NCBI GenBank assembly: GCA_030407315.1
Contig: JALQPE010000931.1
Coordinates: forward strand, 1 to 64,000
DNA: 64,000 bases
Reading direction: 5' to 3'
From: Asparagopsis taxiformis
Lineage: Eukaryota > Rhodophyta > Florideophyceae > Bonnemaisoniales > Bonnemaisoniaceae
Each line of letters begins with the position of its first letter. The stretch's first letter is position 1. This document shows, one piece after another, positions 1 through 10,697 of this stretch. The notes beneath the pieces are model-generated. The model had not been told where the DNA came from. It ran no database searches and worked only from the letters and a program-made list of their open reading frames with translations. Made by a program: the position numbers and the translations under genes.

Positions 1-201
1 TTGGAGATGACGGTTGCATCAGCGTGTTGGACAGTTCAAAAGCGGACGTGGTGATGTAAAGGATGTACAGAGCGTGCGGGGAACAAGGTTGGTTTACATG
101 AGCATAGTTCGATAGTGTTGTGGTAACATACATAGAGTTGAACTTGCGAGGTTGGAGGGAAAATAATAAGGTATGGCGGCGACGACATGCATGGGCGGCT
201 G

Positions 202-906
202 CTATTGTACAAGACAAAAATTTTTTTGTGCTTTCGTGTCTGGTGTAGTGTTGTTGTCGGAAGTATTTTCTACAGTGTGGGTAAGATGTGAGTCACGAAG
301 ATTGTTCTGGATGATTCTGAGAATCTCTTTGAATGCGTCTTCGGTATTGTGTGAGGTGAAAGCGGAACACTCCATATATGGAATGTGTTGTTCTCGTGCA
401 TATTGACTGGCGGTTTCGAAAGAGATTTGACGCTCGTCTGAAATGTCGATTTGATTGCCGACGAGAATTCTGGGCACTTCGGAGACCCCCTTGGTGTCGA
501 AGACATTGAGGGTAGCGAGCAACTTGTCATTGACAGCCTTGATAACATCGAAGGAACTCTCGTCGCGAACGGAAAAGACGAGAATGTAGCCATCAATGCC
601 AATGGTGTACTGAAGGCCAAAGCTGGAGTGTTCGTCTTGCCCATCGGTGTCGACGATAGAAACGTCGTAATGGAGACCGTCTACAACGGGCTTCCATTCA
701 TACATGTCCTCGAAGGTCGGCATGTAGTCGGGCTCGAATCGGCCTTGAGCGCAGCGAATAGAGAGGGCGCTCTTGCCGACACCGCGGGCGCCGAGCACGG
801 CAATTCGCTTACGAACGAGAAACGGCTCAGCTTCGTCACCGTGCGCGAATGTGGCGGCACTGACCGGAGCGAGGACCGGTTCGGACGCGCTCATTGTATC
901 GGTCAT
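202..906 (-). CDS. Rheb/Ras-like small GTPase
   Basis: A 234-residue single-exon Ras-superfamily GTPase. The P-loop GARGVGKS lies at residues 39-46, a switch II motif DTDGQDE at 86-92, the guanine-specificity position NQID at 151-154 and the ECSA G5 motif at 179-182. The protein ends in CLVQ, a CAAX box whose final Gln favours farnesylation, so it probably sits on an endomembrane. The string DxxGQDE and the effector-like segment around residues 62-70 (PTFEDMY) resemble Rheb, the activator of TOR; other Ras-like families are possible. Two odd residues: Asp replaces Ala in DTAGQ, and Gln replaces Lys in NKxD. About 30 extra residues precede the G domain. The start is the ATG at 904-906, and the gene diverges from NAA15. 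Confidence 0.85.
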   Translation of the reverse strand: MTDTMSASEPVLAPVSAATFAHGDEAEPFLVRKRIAVLGARGVGKSALSIRCAQGRFEPDYMPTFEDMYEWKPVVDGLHYDVSIVDTDGQDEHSSFGLQYTIGIDGYILVFSVRDESSFDVIKAVNDKLLATLNVFDTKGVSEVPRILVGNQIDISDERQISFETASQYAREQHIPYMECSAFTSHNTEDAFKEILRIIQNNLRDSHLTHTVENTSDNNTTPDTKAQKNFCLVQ

Positions 907-1533
907 GGTGTGAGTTGCAGCGGCGCGAGTTGGTTACTGACCAGACCTGGGCGTGGAGGTGGCGTTTTGAGTGTGTGTACAGCACGCGGAAAGCGCCTGC
1001 CAATGCGGACAATTGACAGAGACGAGAAAGTTTTTGCGCGTTGCTGGACAATTAATGCGTGCAGGCGTAACGCAGCCATTGGCTAGTCAGTGGCTGGCTG
1101 TGGTCTCGAGTTGTATCCATTTAGGGCTAGAATCATGTTCACTGGGGTGGGCCGCTCCATCGTTGTCCAATGATGCTTATACACTTGTATCTGGCATCGG
1201 CCCGTTATCCGGATCGGTGAATCGTGATTCGTGCAATAAACTAATCGCGAGGGCGCCGAGCGGTGTCGATGGTCCTCAGTTGGTCCCACATGGCCCCGGC
1301 GAAACCGCTGTGATCAGAGTATGGAAACCCATCTCTGATTGCCTCGCTAGCCGTGCACAGCCAGCCCCGCCCCTGCTCCGTCCGCTCGCCCGCCCACACC
1401 ATCCATCACTCACTGTCCAACTTGCTCGGCATGCCCTGCGCCGCATCCGCGCCCTGATTACGCTCCACTATTTCGATCTTCTCAATCCTCCACTCCATTC
1501 CCTCGTCAACACCCACCCCCTTGCCCGCTCGCT
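907..1533. promoter_or_regulatory. Divergent intergenic region between Rheb-like gene and NAA15
   Basis: This 627-bp gap separates two head-to-head genes and must hold both promoters. The last 200 bp before NAA15 are strongly C-rich on the plus strand. I see no clear TATA box and no supported gene. Confidence 0.4.
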
Positions 1534-4413
1534 ATGAGCCCTAAGAATGGCAGCAACGTCCTGCCCCCCAAAGAGCAAAACCTCTTCAAGTCGGTCGTGC
1601 GCTTCTACGAAACAAAACAGCTCAAAAAGGCAATCAAATCCGCTGATACTATCCTCAAAAAGTATCCAGATCATGGCGAAACGCTAGCGATGAAGGGGCT
1701 CACCCTCAATGCCCTCGACAAAAAAGCTGATGCAACAGAGCTCGTCCGTCGCGGTCTACGCATGGACATGAAATCACACATTTGCTGGCACGTTTATGGT
1801 CTCCTCTACCGCTCAGACAGAGATTATCGCGAAGCTGCAAAGGCTTACCTCAACGCTCTGCGAATCGATAAGGACAACCAGCAGATCCTTCGCGATCTCG
1901 CTCTCCTCCAAATCCAGATTCGAGATTACGACGGTCTTGAAGATACTCGTCGTAAGCTCCTCACTGTCCGTCCAAATCAGCGCAACAACTGGATCGGATT
2001 TGCTCTCTCCTTCCATCTCCTCGGAAATTTTGCAACAGCTGTTTCCGTCCTTGACACCTATCAGGACACCCTCAAGGATTCCAACGAGCCAGAGGATCGT
2101 TATGAACTCTCAGAGTTGATGCTGTACAAAAATCTTATCCTGGAAGAGAGCGGCGACTTTGAAGCCGCTCTCACTCATCTCGACCAGTCTGCTTCAAAAC
2201 TCGTTGATCGTCTCGCTGTACGTGAAACACGCGCTAGATTACTCTCTGCTCTCGGTCGCTACGACGAAGCAGCCCAGCAACTTCGCGCTCTTCTTGCTAT
2301 CAACCCAGACAATCATATTTACGTCCGCGGCCTCCAGGCCTGTGCCATTCGCTCTGCACATCCTGATCGAGCCCTCAATGGATCCTCCTCCCAAACTGAT
2401 TCTGCTCCTCCGACTCCAGCTCAACAACCAACTCTCGGCAGCCAAAAGATCGATGATTTGCACCGTCGTGTCCTTGGCTACATGCCTAGTGTGCAAACAA
2501 ACGAAGATGTCACAATTGCCCTTGGAATATGCGATGAGCTAACAATCGAATATCCTTTCAGTCGAACAGCACTACGCATCGCTCTCCAAGTCTTGCCCTC
2601 GGGTGACCATGCACACTTTGTTCCCAGAGTCGATGTCTATGTTCGCAAGTTTTTGCGCAAAGGCATCCCCTCACTTTTCGCAGATATTAAGCCCTTGTAC
2701 GTGCACAAGTCAAAGGCCGATGCAATGGGCCGTCTGTTCGAGAGCTATCGGAACGCTCTCGAAGACCCAGAGCTGGGCCGTCTCCCGAATTTGGTAGCAC
2801 TACCAGATGGCGAAGAGGCAAAATTCGTCATAGATGGGGATGATGGCAGTGTTGAGGAAGAGCCTTCATGTACATTGCTCTGGGTGCTACACTTTCTAGC
2901 ACAACATTACGACAGAACGGGAAAACGCGACCTTGCACTAGAGACAATCCAAGCTGCTATCAAACACTCGCCTGATACCATTGAATGCTACCTTGTCAAA
3001 GCGCGAATTCTGAAACATTACGGTGATCTCAGGGGAGCCGTAGAAGTTGCAGATACTGCTAGAAATCTAGACCTTGCAGATCGCTATTTGAACACAAAGT
3101 GCTCCAAGTATGGATTACGGGCAGACATGGTCACTGAGGCAGAAGCGTGGGTAGGTCTATTCACGAGAGATGGTGATTCTGGAGGTGTCCAGGCCTTGTA
3201 TGACATGCAGTGTATGTGGTTCGAACTTGGCGCTGCTGAATCTCACCTGCGCCGCGGTCAGTTGGCTCCAGCTCTGAAAAAATTCACAGCAGTTGAGCGT
3301 CACTTTGCTGATATGGTTGAGGACCAGTTTGATTTCCATTCATACTGCCTGCGAAAGGTGACCCTTCGAGCATACGTGAATCTCCTCCGCTTCGAGGATC
3401 ATATTCGTGGCCACCCATACTATGCGAGAGCTGCTGGTGGCCTTGTCCGGTGTCTATTGCGATTGGCAGACTTGCCACAAAGAGAACGAATACTAATCAC
3501 TGGTGAGCATGCCGATATAGAAGGATTTGCGGACATGACGGATTCAGAAAGGAAAAAGGCTGTTTCAAAGCGAAAGAAACAGCTTGCAAGGCAACGGCAA
3601 GGGCAGCATGGTTCATCAGGTGGAAAATCTGGAGGTCGACCAACTGCAAATGGGTTGGATAAGAGTCAGGCCGCATCTACCGACTCGAGTAAGACCCAGA
3701 ATGCTGGTTCGAGTAATGAGAACAAACCCAAGAGTAACCCAGGTTGGATGGAAAGTGATCCTAATGGTATCAAGTATATCAAAGAAATGTTTGACAAGGG
3801 GAAGAGTAGTGATCCTATTCTAGAGGAAGCTACGAAAATTGTTAGAGAACTTGAAAGGCATCTCGCTGATCAAATGGACACAAATGTACTGTCTTTTGAC
3901 CTTTCATTGAGAAAGAAGAAGTATTTGCAAGCTCTTCGGGCAGTACGAAGAGCACAAAGAATAGATAAGGACCATCCGGACACCCTACTGATATCTGTGC
4001 AGCTGGCACATGAACTGAGAGAGAATGGGGTGAGGAGCAGCTTCTCTGAGGTAGTACAAGCTGTCTACGAAGCTGAAGGAGACATATTGGGCGGAAAGAG
4101 TGCCGTCGAGTATGTTGGGGAATATTGTGAGAAGCACGTTCGCAATGGAGAAAGACGAGTCGGGGCCTCGATTGCGATGCTGTGGCTATCCAGGGCTAAG
4201 GTCCAGAATGCCGGAAGCGTAGAGGATGCTTGTACGGCGCTGTGTAAAGCCATTGAGGTCAGCGATTGCGAGGGCATCGATGAAAATGTTATCTCAGTGG
4301 CATTTTGTAGAAAAATTGTGGACGATCTTCGTTGTGAAGGACTATCAGAACAGTTGGTGAGGAAGGTAGCGAGTAGCTGTCGTAAGAAGTATCCGAAAGC
4401 CGATTGCTTCTAA
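1534..4413 (+). CDS. NAA15: NatA N-terminal acetyltransferase auxiliary subunit (NAA15)
   Basis: A 959-residue intronless protein made of tetratricopeptide repeats. It starts with the family-typical segment LPPKEQNLFKSVVRFYETKQ, followed by repeats such as KAIKSADTILKKYPDHGETL, then a basic linker near residues 670-720 (KKAVSKRKKQLARQRQGQ) and further helical repeats to the C-terminus. NAA15 wraps the catalytic subunit NAA10 and anchors the NatA complex to the ribosome near the exit tunnel, where NatA acetylates nascent Ser, Ala, Thr, Gly and Val N-termini. Length and motif order fit fungal and animal NAA15 (about 850-870 residues), slightly long. The ATG at 1534 is the first Met and puts the conserved motif 10 residues in. 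Its promoter faces the Rheb-like gene. Confidence 0.93.
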   Translation: MSPKNGSNVLPPKEQNLFKSVVRFYETKQLKKAIKSADTILKKYPDHGETLAMKGLTLNALDKKADATELVRRGLRMDMKSHICWHVYGLLYRSDRDYREAAKAYLNALRIDKDNQQILRDLALLQIQIRDYDGLEDTRRKLLTVRPNQRNNWIGFALSFHLLGNFATAVSVLDTYQDTLKDSNEPEDRYELSELMLYKNLILEESGDFEAALTHLDQSASKLVDRLAVRETRARLLSALGRYDEAAQQLRALLAINPDNHIYVRGLQACAIRSAHPDRALNGSSSQTDSAPPTPAQQPTLGSQKIDDLHRRVLGYMPSVQTNEDVTIALGICDELTIEYPFSRTALRIALQVLPSGDHAHFVPRVDVYVRKFLRKGIPSLFADIKPLYVHKSKADAMGRLFESYRNALEDPELGRLPNLVALPDGEEAKFVIDGDDGSVEEEPSCTLLWVLHFLAQHYDRTGKRDLALETIQAAIKHSPDTIECYLVKARILKHYGDLRGAVEVADTARNLDLADRYLNTKCSKYGLRADMVTEAEAWVGLFTRDGDSGGVQALYDMQCMWFELGAAESHLRRGQLAPALKKFTAVERHFADMVEDQFDFHSYCLRKVTLRAYVNLLRFEDHIRGHPYYARAAGGLVRCLLRLADLPQRERILITGEHADIEGFADMTDSERKKAVSKRKKQLARQRQGQHGSSGGKSGGRPTANGLDKSQAASTDSSKTQNAGSSNENKPKSNPGWMESDPNGIKYIKEMFDKGKSSDPILEEATKIVRELERHLADQMDTNVLSFDLSLRKKKYLQALRAVRRAQRIDKDHPDTLLISVQLAHELRENGVRSSFSEVVQAVYEAEGDILGGKSAVEYVGEYCEKHVRNGERRVGASIAMLWLSRAKVQNAGSVEDACTALCKAIEVSDCEGIDENVISVAFCRKIVDDLRCEGLSEQLVRKVASSCRKKYPKADCF

Positions 4414-6311
4414 GGGCTGATAATACGCTGGAAAGGTGCGTAATAACATTATGACTGCAGGAGACGAGTAGTGAAATTTTGGGTGAGATTTGGCTGTGTG
4501 AAGCCCGCGTACGTCGTGAAGTATTCTGCGGTCGAACGGGTAGAATATGGAGGGTAAATATGATTCTAACTCAGCTGCGTCGTAGGGAATGCTAATTTTG
4601 CCCTAACGCAAGTTTTCTATATCATCATCACTAGTGTTTGAAGTCGAATTGATGCGTTACTAGACGCGTTTTGGAAGTATCGTAGAGGACTTATGCGTGG
4701 GCAGAAGCAAGGCAGGAGATATGGCATGTCGAGTAGATGTGTGTACACAGCCGGAATACTGGAGGCGGAACAATAATGGGCCCAGCGCAGGTGGAGTTAG
4801 GTGATGCTAATGTTGTCACGTTGTTCCATTAATTGAAGGCAAGTAGGAAGCGTTACGCGGTGAAGATTGCTACGACGTGGTTGAGTACAGAAGTGACAAG
4901 AAGCATAAACGAAACGATTGCGAGGCAAGCGATAGTATATGGAATGTGCAGCAGTTGGGCGCTTGAATTGTGGGCGCGTTGTTGGTTTGGCATTTAGACG
5001 AGCAGGCTTGCGCGGATGAATTGAATGTGTACGGCGGTGTTGGAATTGATCTAGTGAGCGTTGAACGTGCAATGGGCTGCATGCTAGCGTCAAGGAGGTG
5101 GGAAGAAGAGTCCAGCTGCTGGTCGAGTGAAATCGAGCTCAACAGGGGAGGCTCAGCTTGGCGGGAGCTGGCCCGTAGCAGCGCCACTGATTTCCAGAGA
5201 TTTGAAGAGGTACACTGTGCCTCTTGGTGACTGCATGACTTTTTGTAATTTAGATTGCAAGCTACTCAATGCGACCTTCCACCACAGATCATTCGACTGG
5301 TCTCGCCCTTCTACGCTTGGGTAATCGTTACCCTCACGACAGCAGCTCTTGTAAACGTACGATTAGTTTCTTTGCATGAATTGCATGTTCCCGGCAAGAT
5401 CAAACGACAGGCAAATCTTATATCTGACGCGTTTTCCACTCAATTCAAATCAGCAAGTCTCACACTCAACTCATATACCATGCTCACCACCCGCAAATCA
5501 TTCCTCGATGCTCCCCTTTCCTTTACGTACCCTTTGCCCAATTTCATCAACAACACAAATTCAATCGCTATTGTCAGACACGCAGCTCCTCCTCAACTTG
5601 GCGCCTTCGCGTGAGAAAAACACTTTCAATTTTCCACAACTCGCCCGCACATTCGTTCTTTCCAGACTGGAGCGCCCTGGCTGCCCCATCCTATACAGCT
5701 GTCATGTAGTCGGTGCACACGGTATAAATGACACTCATCACAAGCAAACAATGCCTTTAGTCAAAGCTGACCACTTCCCTTTTACCATCTTTGCCTGGTG
5801 TTGGTAAATGCCTCCAATTCTCTGTTCATCGGCCGGAAACTTTTTATTTAAATGTCGAGTAAGGAAGAGGTACTAGAACCATATATTATGCTTTTGAACA
5901 GGGCGTGCGTCCTGTCCGGGACGAAACGACCAGAGCACAGTGCAATCGGATTGAAACAACTGACTTTCGTAGAACCGAGTTGTTCCCAAACACTTGCTGC
6001 GAAAATTTGCCTCCGGCAAGAAGCGCGGCTCAGGTCTTGTGATCAAGTGGGGTCCCATTTATAAAGCGATTATTTGCATATTTTTTCACAAATTGATCCA
6101 TATATTCAACCTCACAAATTGCAGCACCCGCTACGTCCTCAACAATCCGTTGTCAGTGCGTGATCTCCACAATCTCCGCCGCCTTCACTCTCAACATTCA
6201 TACGTCGCGTTAACCTCTCCGTTACACCTTTTTACCTGCACGAACTAAACAACGTCATCGACTGCACCAAAAGCGTTCTCGATTTCGCATCTGCAGCGAA
6301 ATCGTTACGAT
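4414..6311. other. Intergenic stretch without a supported gene
   Basis: About 1.9 kb between NAA15 and MetRS, both on the plus strand. All open frames here are under 145 codons, overlap each other in several frames and have no recognisable motif. The stretch becomes AT-rich toward the MetRS promoter (6060-6130), without a clear TATA box at the expected distance. Confidence 0.5.
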
Positions 6312-8117
6312 ATGGACGTTGCGTTTGCTCATTCCTTGGCAGGGCGCGCATTTTTCCGCCATTCTTTGAGTCGTAATCATGTGCTCTCGTCTCCATCCCG
6401 TTGTTCTCCATTTCCATTGCCCCAATTTCGCCGCAACGCATCTTCAACTCGTAGGAGAGCCGTTACCGCATGTGTGGCACCTGTACGGTCGCTCCGTGAT
6501 AAGAAGGCTGTCATTACTACACCACTCTTCTATGTCAACGCTTCTCCTCATATGGGATCCGCCTACCCAACAATTGCTGCAGATGCATTATCGCGATTCT
6601 ATAAAATGGCCGGCGCTCAACCAGTGTTGATCACGGGTTGCGATGAACATGGCGAAAAAATTGCAGCTGCTGCCGCGGGTGCTCGCCAAATTGATTCATG
6701 TTCATCTGAACAAATTCAGCTGTTCTGTGACGACATCGCTTCGGAATTTGACGCCTTATGGCAGAAAATGGAGATTCAGTATGACTCTTTTGTCCGGACA
6801 ACCAACCCAAAACACTGCGCAGTTGTGAAGGAGTTCATGGAGAGGGTTTGGAAAAATGGTGATATCTACAAGAGTGTCTACGAAGGTATGTACTGCACGG
6901 GATGTGAAGAGTACAAGGATGAAAAAGACCTAGTGGATGGTGACGTATGTCCTATACATCTAAAGCCCTGTGAGAATAGAAAAGAAGAAAACTATTTCTT
7001 TGCCCTTAGCAAGTATCAAGAAAAGCTCGAAACATTTCTCGAGGAGAATCCACTCTTTGTGCTTCCAACAGAACGGCGGAACGAAGTTCTTGGATGGGTA
7101 AAATCGGGACTGCGAGACTTCAGCGTGAGCCGGGCAAACAATCCTTGGGGAATTCCTGTCCCTAGAGACGAGGCACAGACAATATACGTATGGTTTGATG
7201 CTCTTCTTGGATATATTAGTGGTTTGCTGGATCAATCAGATGAACCCTCACTGGAAGCGGCAGTAGCGAAGGGCTGGCCAGCTGATGTGCATATCATTGG
7301 GAAGGACATTCTCCGTTTTCATGCTGTATATTGGCCTGCAATGCTCATGTCGGCTGGTTTACCTCTACCTTCAAGAGTGATAGGACATGGCTTCATTACA
7401 AAAGATGGCATGAAGATGGGAAAGAGTTTGGGCAATACTTTAGATCCCGCCGCGTTGGTTGACCAATATGGCAGTGACGCAGTTAGATATTACTTTTTAA
7501 GAGCAGTCGATTTTGGACGCGATGGAGATTTTTCAGAGCAGAGGTTTGTGGATATCGTCAATGCTGACCTCGCCAATTCCGTGGGGAATCTTGTCAGCAG
7601 ATCGCTCAACCTTTTGAAAAAGAACTGTGGCGGCGTATTGCCGATCTCTACACTAAAGCTCGGTGGCGAGGATGCTGAAGAAGAAGAGAGACAACTGCGT
7701 CAAGCAACTGTCAAGGCAGCAGAAGATGCGTACAAAAGTTACATAGCGCTGGACTTTGTTGGGGCAGCAGATGCTGTAATGGAACTTGCATCTATGGCAA
7801 ATGGGTATATTGACCGCGTTGCGCCATGGAAAAAGTTTAAATCTGATGATGCCAATGAAGTGGAACAGGCACGGAGATGTATCGTTAACGTTCTTGAGTT
7901 ATCACGGATAGTAGCAGCAGGTCTCAGTCCACTTGTTCCGGGCGTCTCACAAAAAGTCTATGCAGCATTTGGATTGGAAGAGGAATTTTTGTCGGGACTT
8001 GTATGGGAAGATAGCATGAAATGGGGACGTCTGGAGGAAGGGATGGTATTTAGCAAGCCAAAGCCTGTATTTCCTCGAATGGAGGTTGTTGTCGCCGAAC
8101 CTGCTGTTGTAGCATAA
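6312..8117 (+). CDS. Methionyl-tRNA synthetase, organellar type
   Basis: A 601-residue class I aminoacyl-tRNA synthetase that charges tRNA-Met. The first 60 or so residues are rich in Arg, Ser and Phe with almost no acid, as in plastid or mitochondrial transit peptides. The catalytic fold follows: HIGH-like PHMG at residues 79-82, a Cys-rich insert (CTGCEEYKDEKDLVDGDVC near 196-214), YVWFDALLGY in the middle, and KMGKS at 368-372 in place of KMSKS. An anticodon-binding helical domain fills the C-terminal third. There is no C-terminal EMAP/tRNA-binding domain, which fits the short bacterial/organellar form and not the cytosolic enzyme. Dual plastid and mitochondrial targeting, as in land plants, is possible but not visible here. 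The start is the ATG at 6312. Confidence 0.93.
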   Translation: MDVAFAHSLAGRAFFRHSLSRNHVLSSPSRCSPFPLPQFRRNASSTRRRAVTACVAPVRSLRDKKAVITTPLFYVNASPHMGSAYPTIAADALSRFYKMAGAQPVLITGCDEHGEKIAAAAAGARQIDSCSSEQIQLFCDDIASEFDALWQKMEIQYDSFVRTTNPKHCAVVKEFMERVWKNGDIYKSVYEGMYCTGCEEYKDEKDLVDGDVCPIHLKPCENRKEENYFFALSKYQEKLETFLEENPLFVLPTERRNEVLGWVKSGLRDFSVSRANNPWGIPVPRDEAQTIYVWFDALLGYISGLLDQSDEPSLEAAVAKGWPADVHIIGKDILRFHAVYWPAMLMSAGLPLPSRVIGHGFITKDGMKMGKSLGNTLDPAALVDQYGSDAVRYYFLRAVDFGRDGDFSEQRFVDIVNADLANSVGNLVSRSLNLLKKNCGGVLPISTLKLGGEDAEEEERQLRQATVKAAEDAYKSYIALDFVGAADAVMELASMANGYIDRVAPWKKFKSDDANEVEQARRCIVNVLELSRIVAAGLSPLVPGVSQKVYAAFGLEEEFLSGLVWEDSMKWGRLEEGMVFSKPKPVFPRMEVVVAEPAVVA

Positions 8118-8277
8118 GACATTGTTAAAATGGATAGATCTCAACAGATGCGACTTACTTTATCTCACCGATAATTCAGCACAAAGTCGCATTGCCTACA
8201 AAGTGTCTACTTCTAAAATTAGTTGTACAGATTCTCAATGTTTAGTATTTGCCATCGCTCAACATTATTACATACAA

Positions 8278-10368
8278 TCAATCGTCGAAAGCATCATCAA
8301 TTGCTGCTCCGATTTCATCTCCAGACAAGATTTGAATATCTGCGCTTTTGCTGGGAGAGACGTCGTTCTGTGAATACGGGCCGTCAAGCTTCGGTCGCTT
8401 CGATTGCGCTTCTGTTCCATCGTCTGAAACAATTTTGGCTTCTTCGTAGTTTCGTTTCCTTAAAGCCTCTGCTGCTCTCTCGTATCGCTGGCGAACAGCT
8501 TCGTTAAATTTAGACTTTTCGATCTTGGTCGGATCGATTCCAATGCAATACGAGAATTCCTCCTCTCTTTCAAAATGTAGTGATGAGTTCTCTAGCCAGT
8601 CTTGCGTAACCACAAAGGAAGATCCCGCTCGCAAGGCGTCTTTGCACTTTTGTGTCGTAGCGGCACGATGCTGCGAGGCAACGACGTGTGTCGTCCGTCC
8701 GTTGACGTATTCCATTGAGCAATCAGCTCCCAATCTTAAAGCTAGATTCCATGCTGGAACGGTCTCCGGATTGGTACCAGTAGGGATGATTCCAGTGAAA
8801 GTCAATATGCAGCCCTTCAGCACACAACTTCGCATGTTGGACAGAATGTCCTTCACATTGGCTGGCGCTTGGAACCCACGCCCGCTTGGACGCGTTACTT
8901 TCCCTTTGGCAGTGAGCAGCTTAGATTGTCTAAAGAATTCACTGTGGCAGTCTTCCAGAATCTGTGCAAGCCGTAACAGATGTGCGCTGGACTTTGGCTG
9001 TGCATCGGCGATCCACCAGCCATTAACAATGCGTCGGAGCTCCGAAGAAAATGCAAGAGAATCTTCCACGCTTTTCGCATCTTGGGGATCTTCCTTGCTA
9101 GCATTAGTTTTGCTGCCGGCCCCTTTTTCAGCAGGATCAAGCTGTCCGTCAGCGCTCAAGGTGTGTTCTCGCTTTGGGATGTTTGCATCAGGCATTTTAT
9201 CGTGCTGAGCATGTATTCTTTCATCGCCATTGCTTGTACCGTTAGTGTGAGTATCATGTCCGTTGGAATTGCTTGTCTCAGGTGAATGGCCAAGTTTCTG
9301 CGCATGTTTTGAATTTGATTGGGTTGTGGGAGGGAACGGGAGTTTGATCTGAGGACTTTGTCGGGTTGCGTAGGTGGGTGGAGGTGCTTCCAATTCGTTG
9401 GTAGTTAATGCGCGATCATAGGCTTCATGCAAACCGTCCCAAAAAGAGTATGGGGCAGCGCGTATCAGATTTGGCATGTACGCTTGGCCTGTTCCACTAA
9501 TCCACACATCCTCACGGTCATCAACAATGAGAACCATAGAGTCATCACATGGAAAGAGCCTCTGAATGCTTTTCTGGTTGCAGCGACCTTCTGCAAAATC
9601 TTCCCGACTGGTTATTCGGCCGCTAAACAAGCGTTTGTCAGGATCAATTAGATGGGCAATTTGATCAGCGTAAGGGCGACTTCCCATAGTGTAGATGTGG
9701 AGCTCGAACTTGGTTGCGAGTCGAGACAGGAACTGAGAAAGATTTGGGCGCAACTTGACGTGCATGAGCGCAGAGGACCTCGAATTTGTGGATGATTTGA
9801 GGGTGAAAGAAGCAACGCTGGATTTATCAACATGGTCCGGAGAGTGGTGTAAAATAGCGGAAGCGCGAAGGTCGTCAGTTGCATGTACAAGGGTGTGATC
9901 GAGATCGAGGACGAGGGACAGACGCTTCTCCTCGAGTAAGCGTTGTGCGGTTTGAGATGCAACTGACTCAGCTTCGGCTCGTGTGACTGAAAGGGAGGTA
10001 GCATTGTAGGCCACGGGAAGGCGAGATTCCTCGAGTGAGGAGGTCTCAGCAAAGTGGGCTTGTTCGGCCTCTTCGCCGCAAACGGCACAAACGCCCTTAA
10101 AGACTACTGAATGGGGACAGAACTCAACCTCTGCGATAGGCGCTTTGGAAGTATCTACGGAATCGCCGTCCTTAATTAGAGTGTTGACTAAAGTTCCAGA
10201 ATGAGGCGCGAGGGCATGGTCGATGGCACCAGTGGTGAGAGACTTGAGCACTGCCACGGGCTGTTTTCGATAGACGGGGGCGCCAGCTCGGACGAGCCAT
10301 TTGGACAACTGCCAGCCGCCAGCATCTGCCAGAACGCGTAATGGAAGACGCACACTCACCAACTCCAT
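8278..10368 (-). CDS. RNA polymerase II CTD phosphatase FCP1
   Basis: About 696 residues from the ATG at 10366-10368; an in-frame GTG at 10485 would add 39 residues but is an unlikely eukaryotic start. From the N-terminus there is a lipoyl/biotinyl-like region (residues 1-82), a Cys cluster with CPHSVVFKGVCAVCGEE typical of FCP1, the catalytic FCPH domain with DLDHT at about 155-159 (DxDxT, phospho-Asp nucleophile first), the conserved VLIVDDREDVW, a long low-complexity linker with many Ser, Asn and His, and a BRCT domain starting near MRSCVLKGCILTFTG. FCP1 removes phosphate from the Pol II CTD (mainly Ser2-P) to recycle polymerase in the nucleus. The C-terminus is acidic (DEIGAAIDDAFDD), which in animals and yeast binds TFIIF; that is inference here. 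Confidence 0.93.
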   Translation of the reverse strand: MELVSVRLPLRVLADAGGWQLSKWLVRAGAPVYRKQPVAVLKSLTTGAIDHALAPHSGTLVNTLIKDGDSVDTSKAPIAEVEFCPHSVVFKGVCAVCGEEAEQAHFAETSSLEESRLPVAYNATSLSVTRAEAESVASQTAQRLLEEKRLSLVLDLDHTLVHATDDLRASAILHHSPDHVDKSSVASFTLKSSTNSRSSALMHVKLRPNLSQFLSRLATKFELHIYTMGSRPYADQIAHLIDPDKRLFSGRITSREDFAEGRCNQKSIQRLFPCDDSMVLIVDDREDVWISGTGQAYMPNLIRAAPYSFWDGLHEAYDRALTTNELEAPPPTYATRQSPQIKLPFPPTTQSNSKHAQKLGHSPETSNSNGHDTHTNGTSNGDERIHAQHDKMPDANIPKREHTLSADGQLDPAEKGAGSKTNASKEDPQDAKSVEDSLAFSSELRRIVNGWWIADAQPKSSAHLLRLAQILEDCHSEFFRQSKLLTAKGKVTRPSGRGFQAPANVKDILSNMRSCVLKGCILTFTGIIPTGTNPETVPAWNLALRLGADCSMEYVNGRTTHVVASQHRAATTQKCKDALRAGSSFVVTQDWLENSSLHFEREEEFSYCIGIDPTKIEKSKFNEAVRQRYERAAEALRKRNYEEAKIVSDDGTEAQSKRPKLDGPYSQNDVSPSKSADIQILSGDEIGAAIDDAFDD

Positions 10369-10697
10369 GAGAGGAGGCACAGTGGCCGCCTCACGGCGGC
10401 AATCAACGGGATGTGCACTTGAATTGTTTAAGAGGAATTGAGACGGGACGATGGTGTCGAGACGGACTGGTAGTGCGACGGTCACTGCAAGGAGGCGGAG
10501 TGAACGGCGGGGACGGGAAAGCGCTTGACGTCACGTCGGAATATTTGAAGACACTCGACCGCTCCAAAATATGTGCGGTGCCTGGGACAAATTGATGTGC
10601 TGGGATCCGACTCTATTTTAAACTTTTGTCGTATTTTGACAGATATATCAATACAGGTCGGTCCTCCCCTTTACGCAGGTCGGTAATCTCCGCAGCC
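10369..10697. promoter_or_regulatory. Divergent promoter region, FCP1 / polyol dehydrogenase
   Basis: 329 bp between two head-to-head ATGs. An AT-rich run ATTTTAAACTTTT at 10614-10626 lies about 75 bp before the dehydrogenase ATG and could be its core promoter. The GTG- and TTG-initiated in-frame extensions of both genes fall in this gap and are not used as starts here. Confidence 0.4.

Noticed and set aside
10626..10697. In-frame N-terminal extension of the polyol dehydrogenase
   Set aside because: It begins with TTG and not ATG; the real ATG at 10698 puts the conserved core at the N-terminus.
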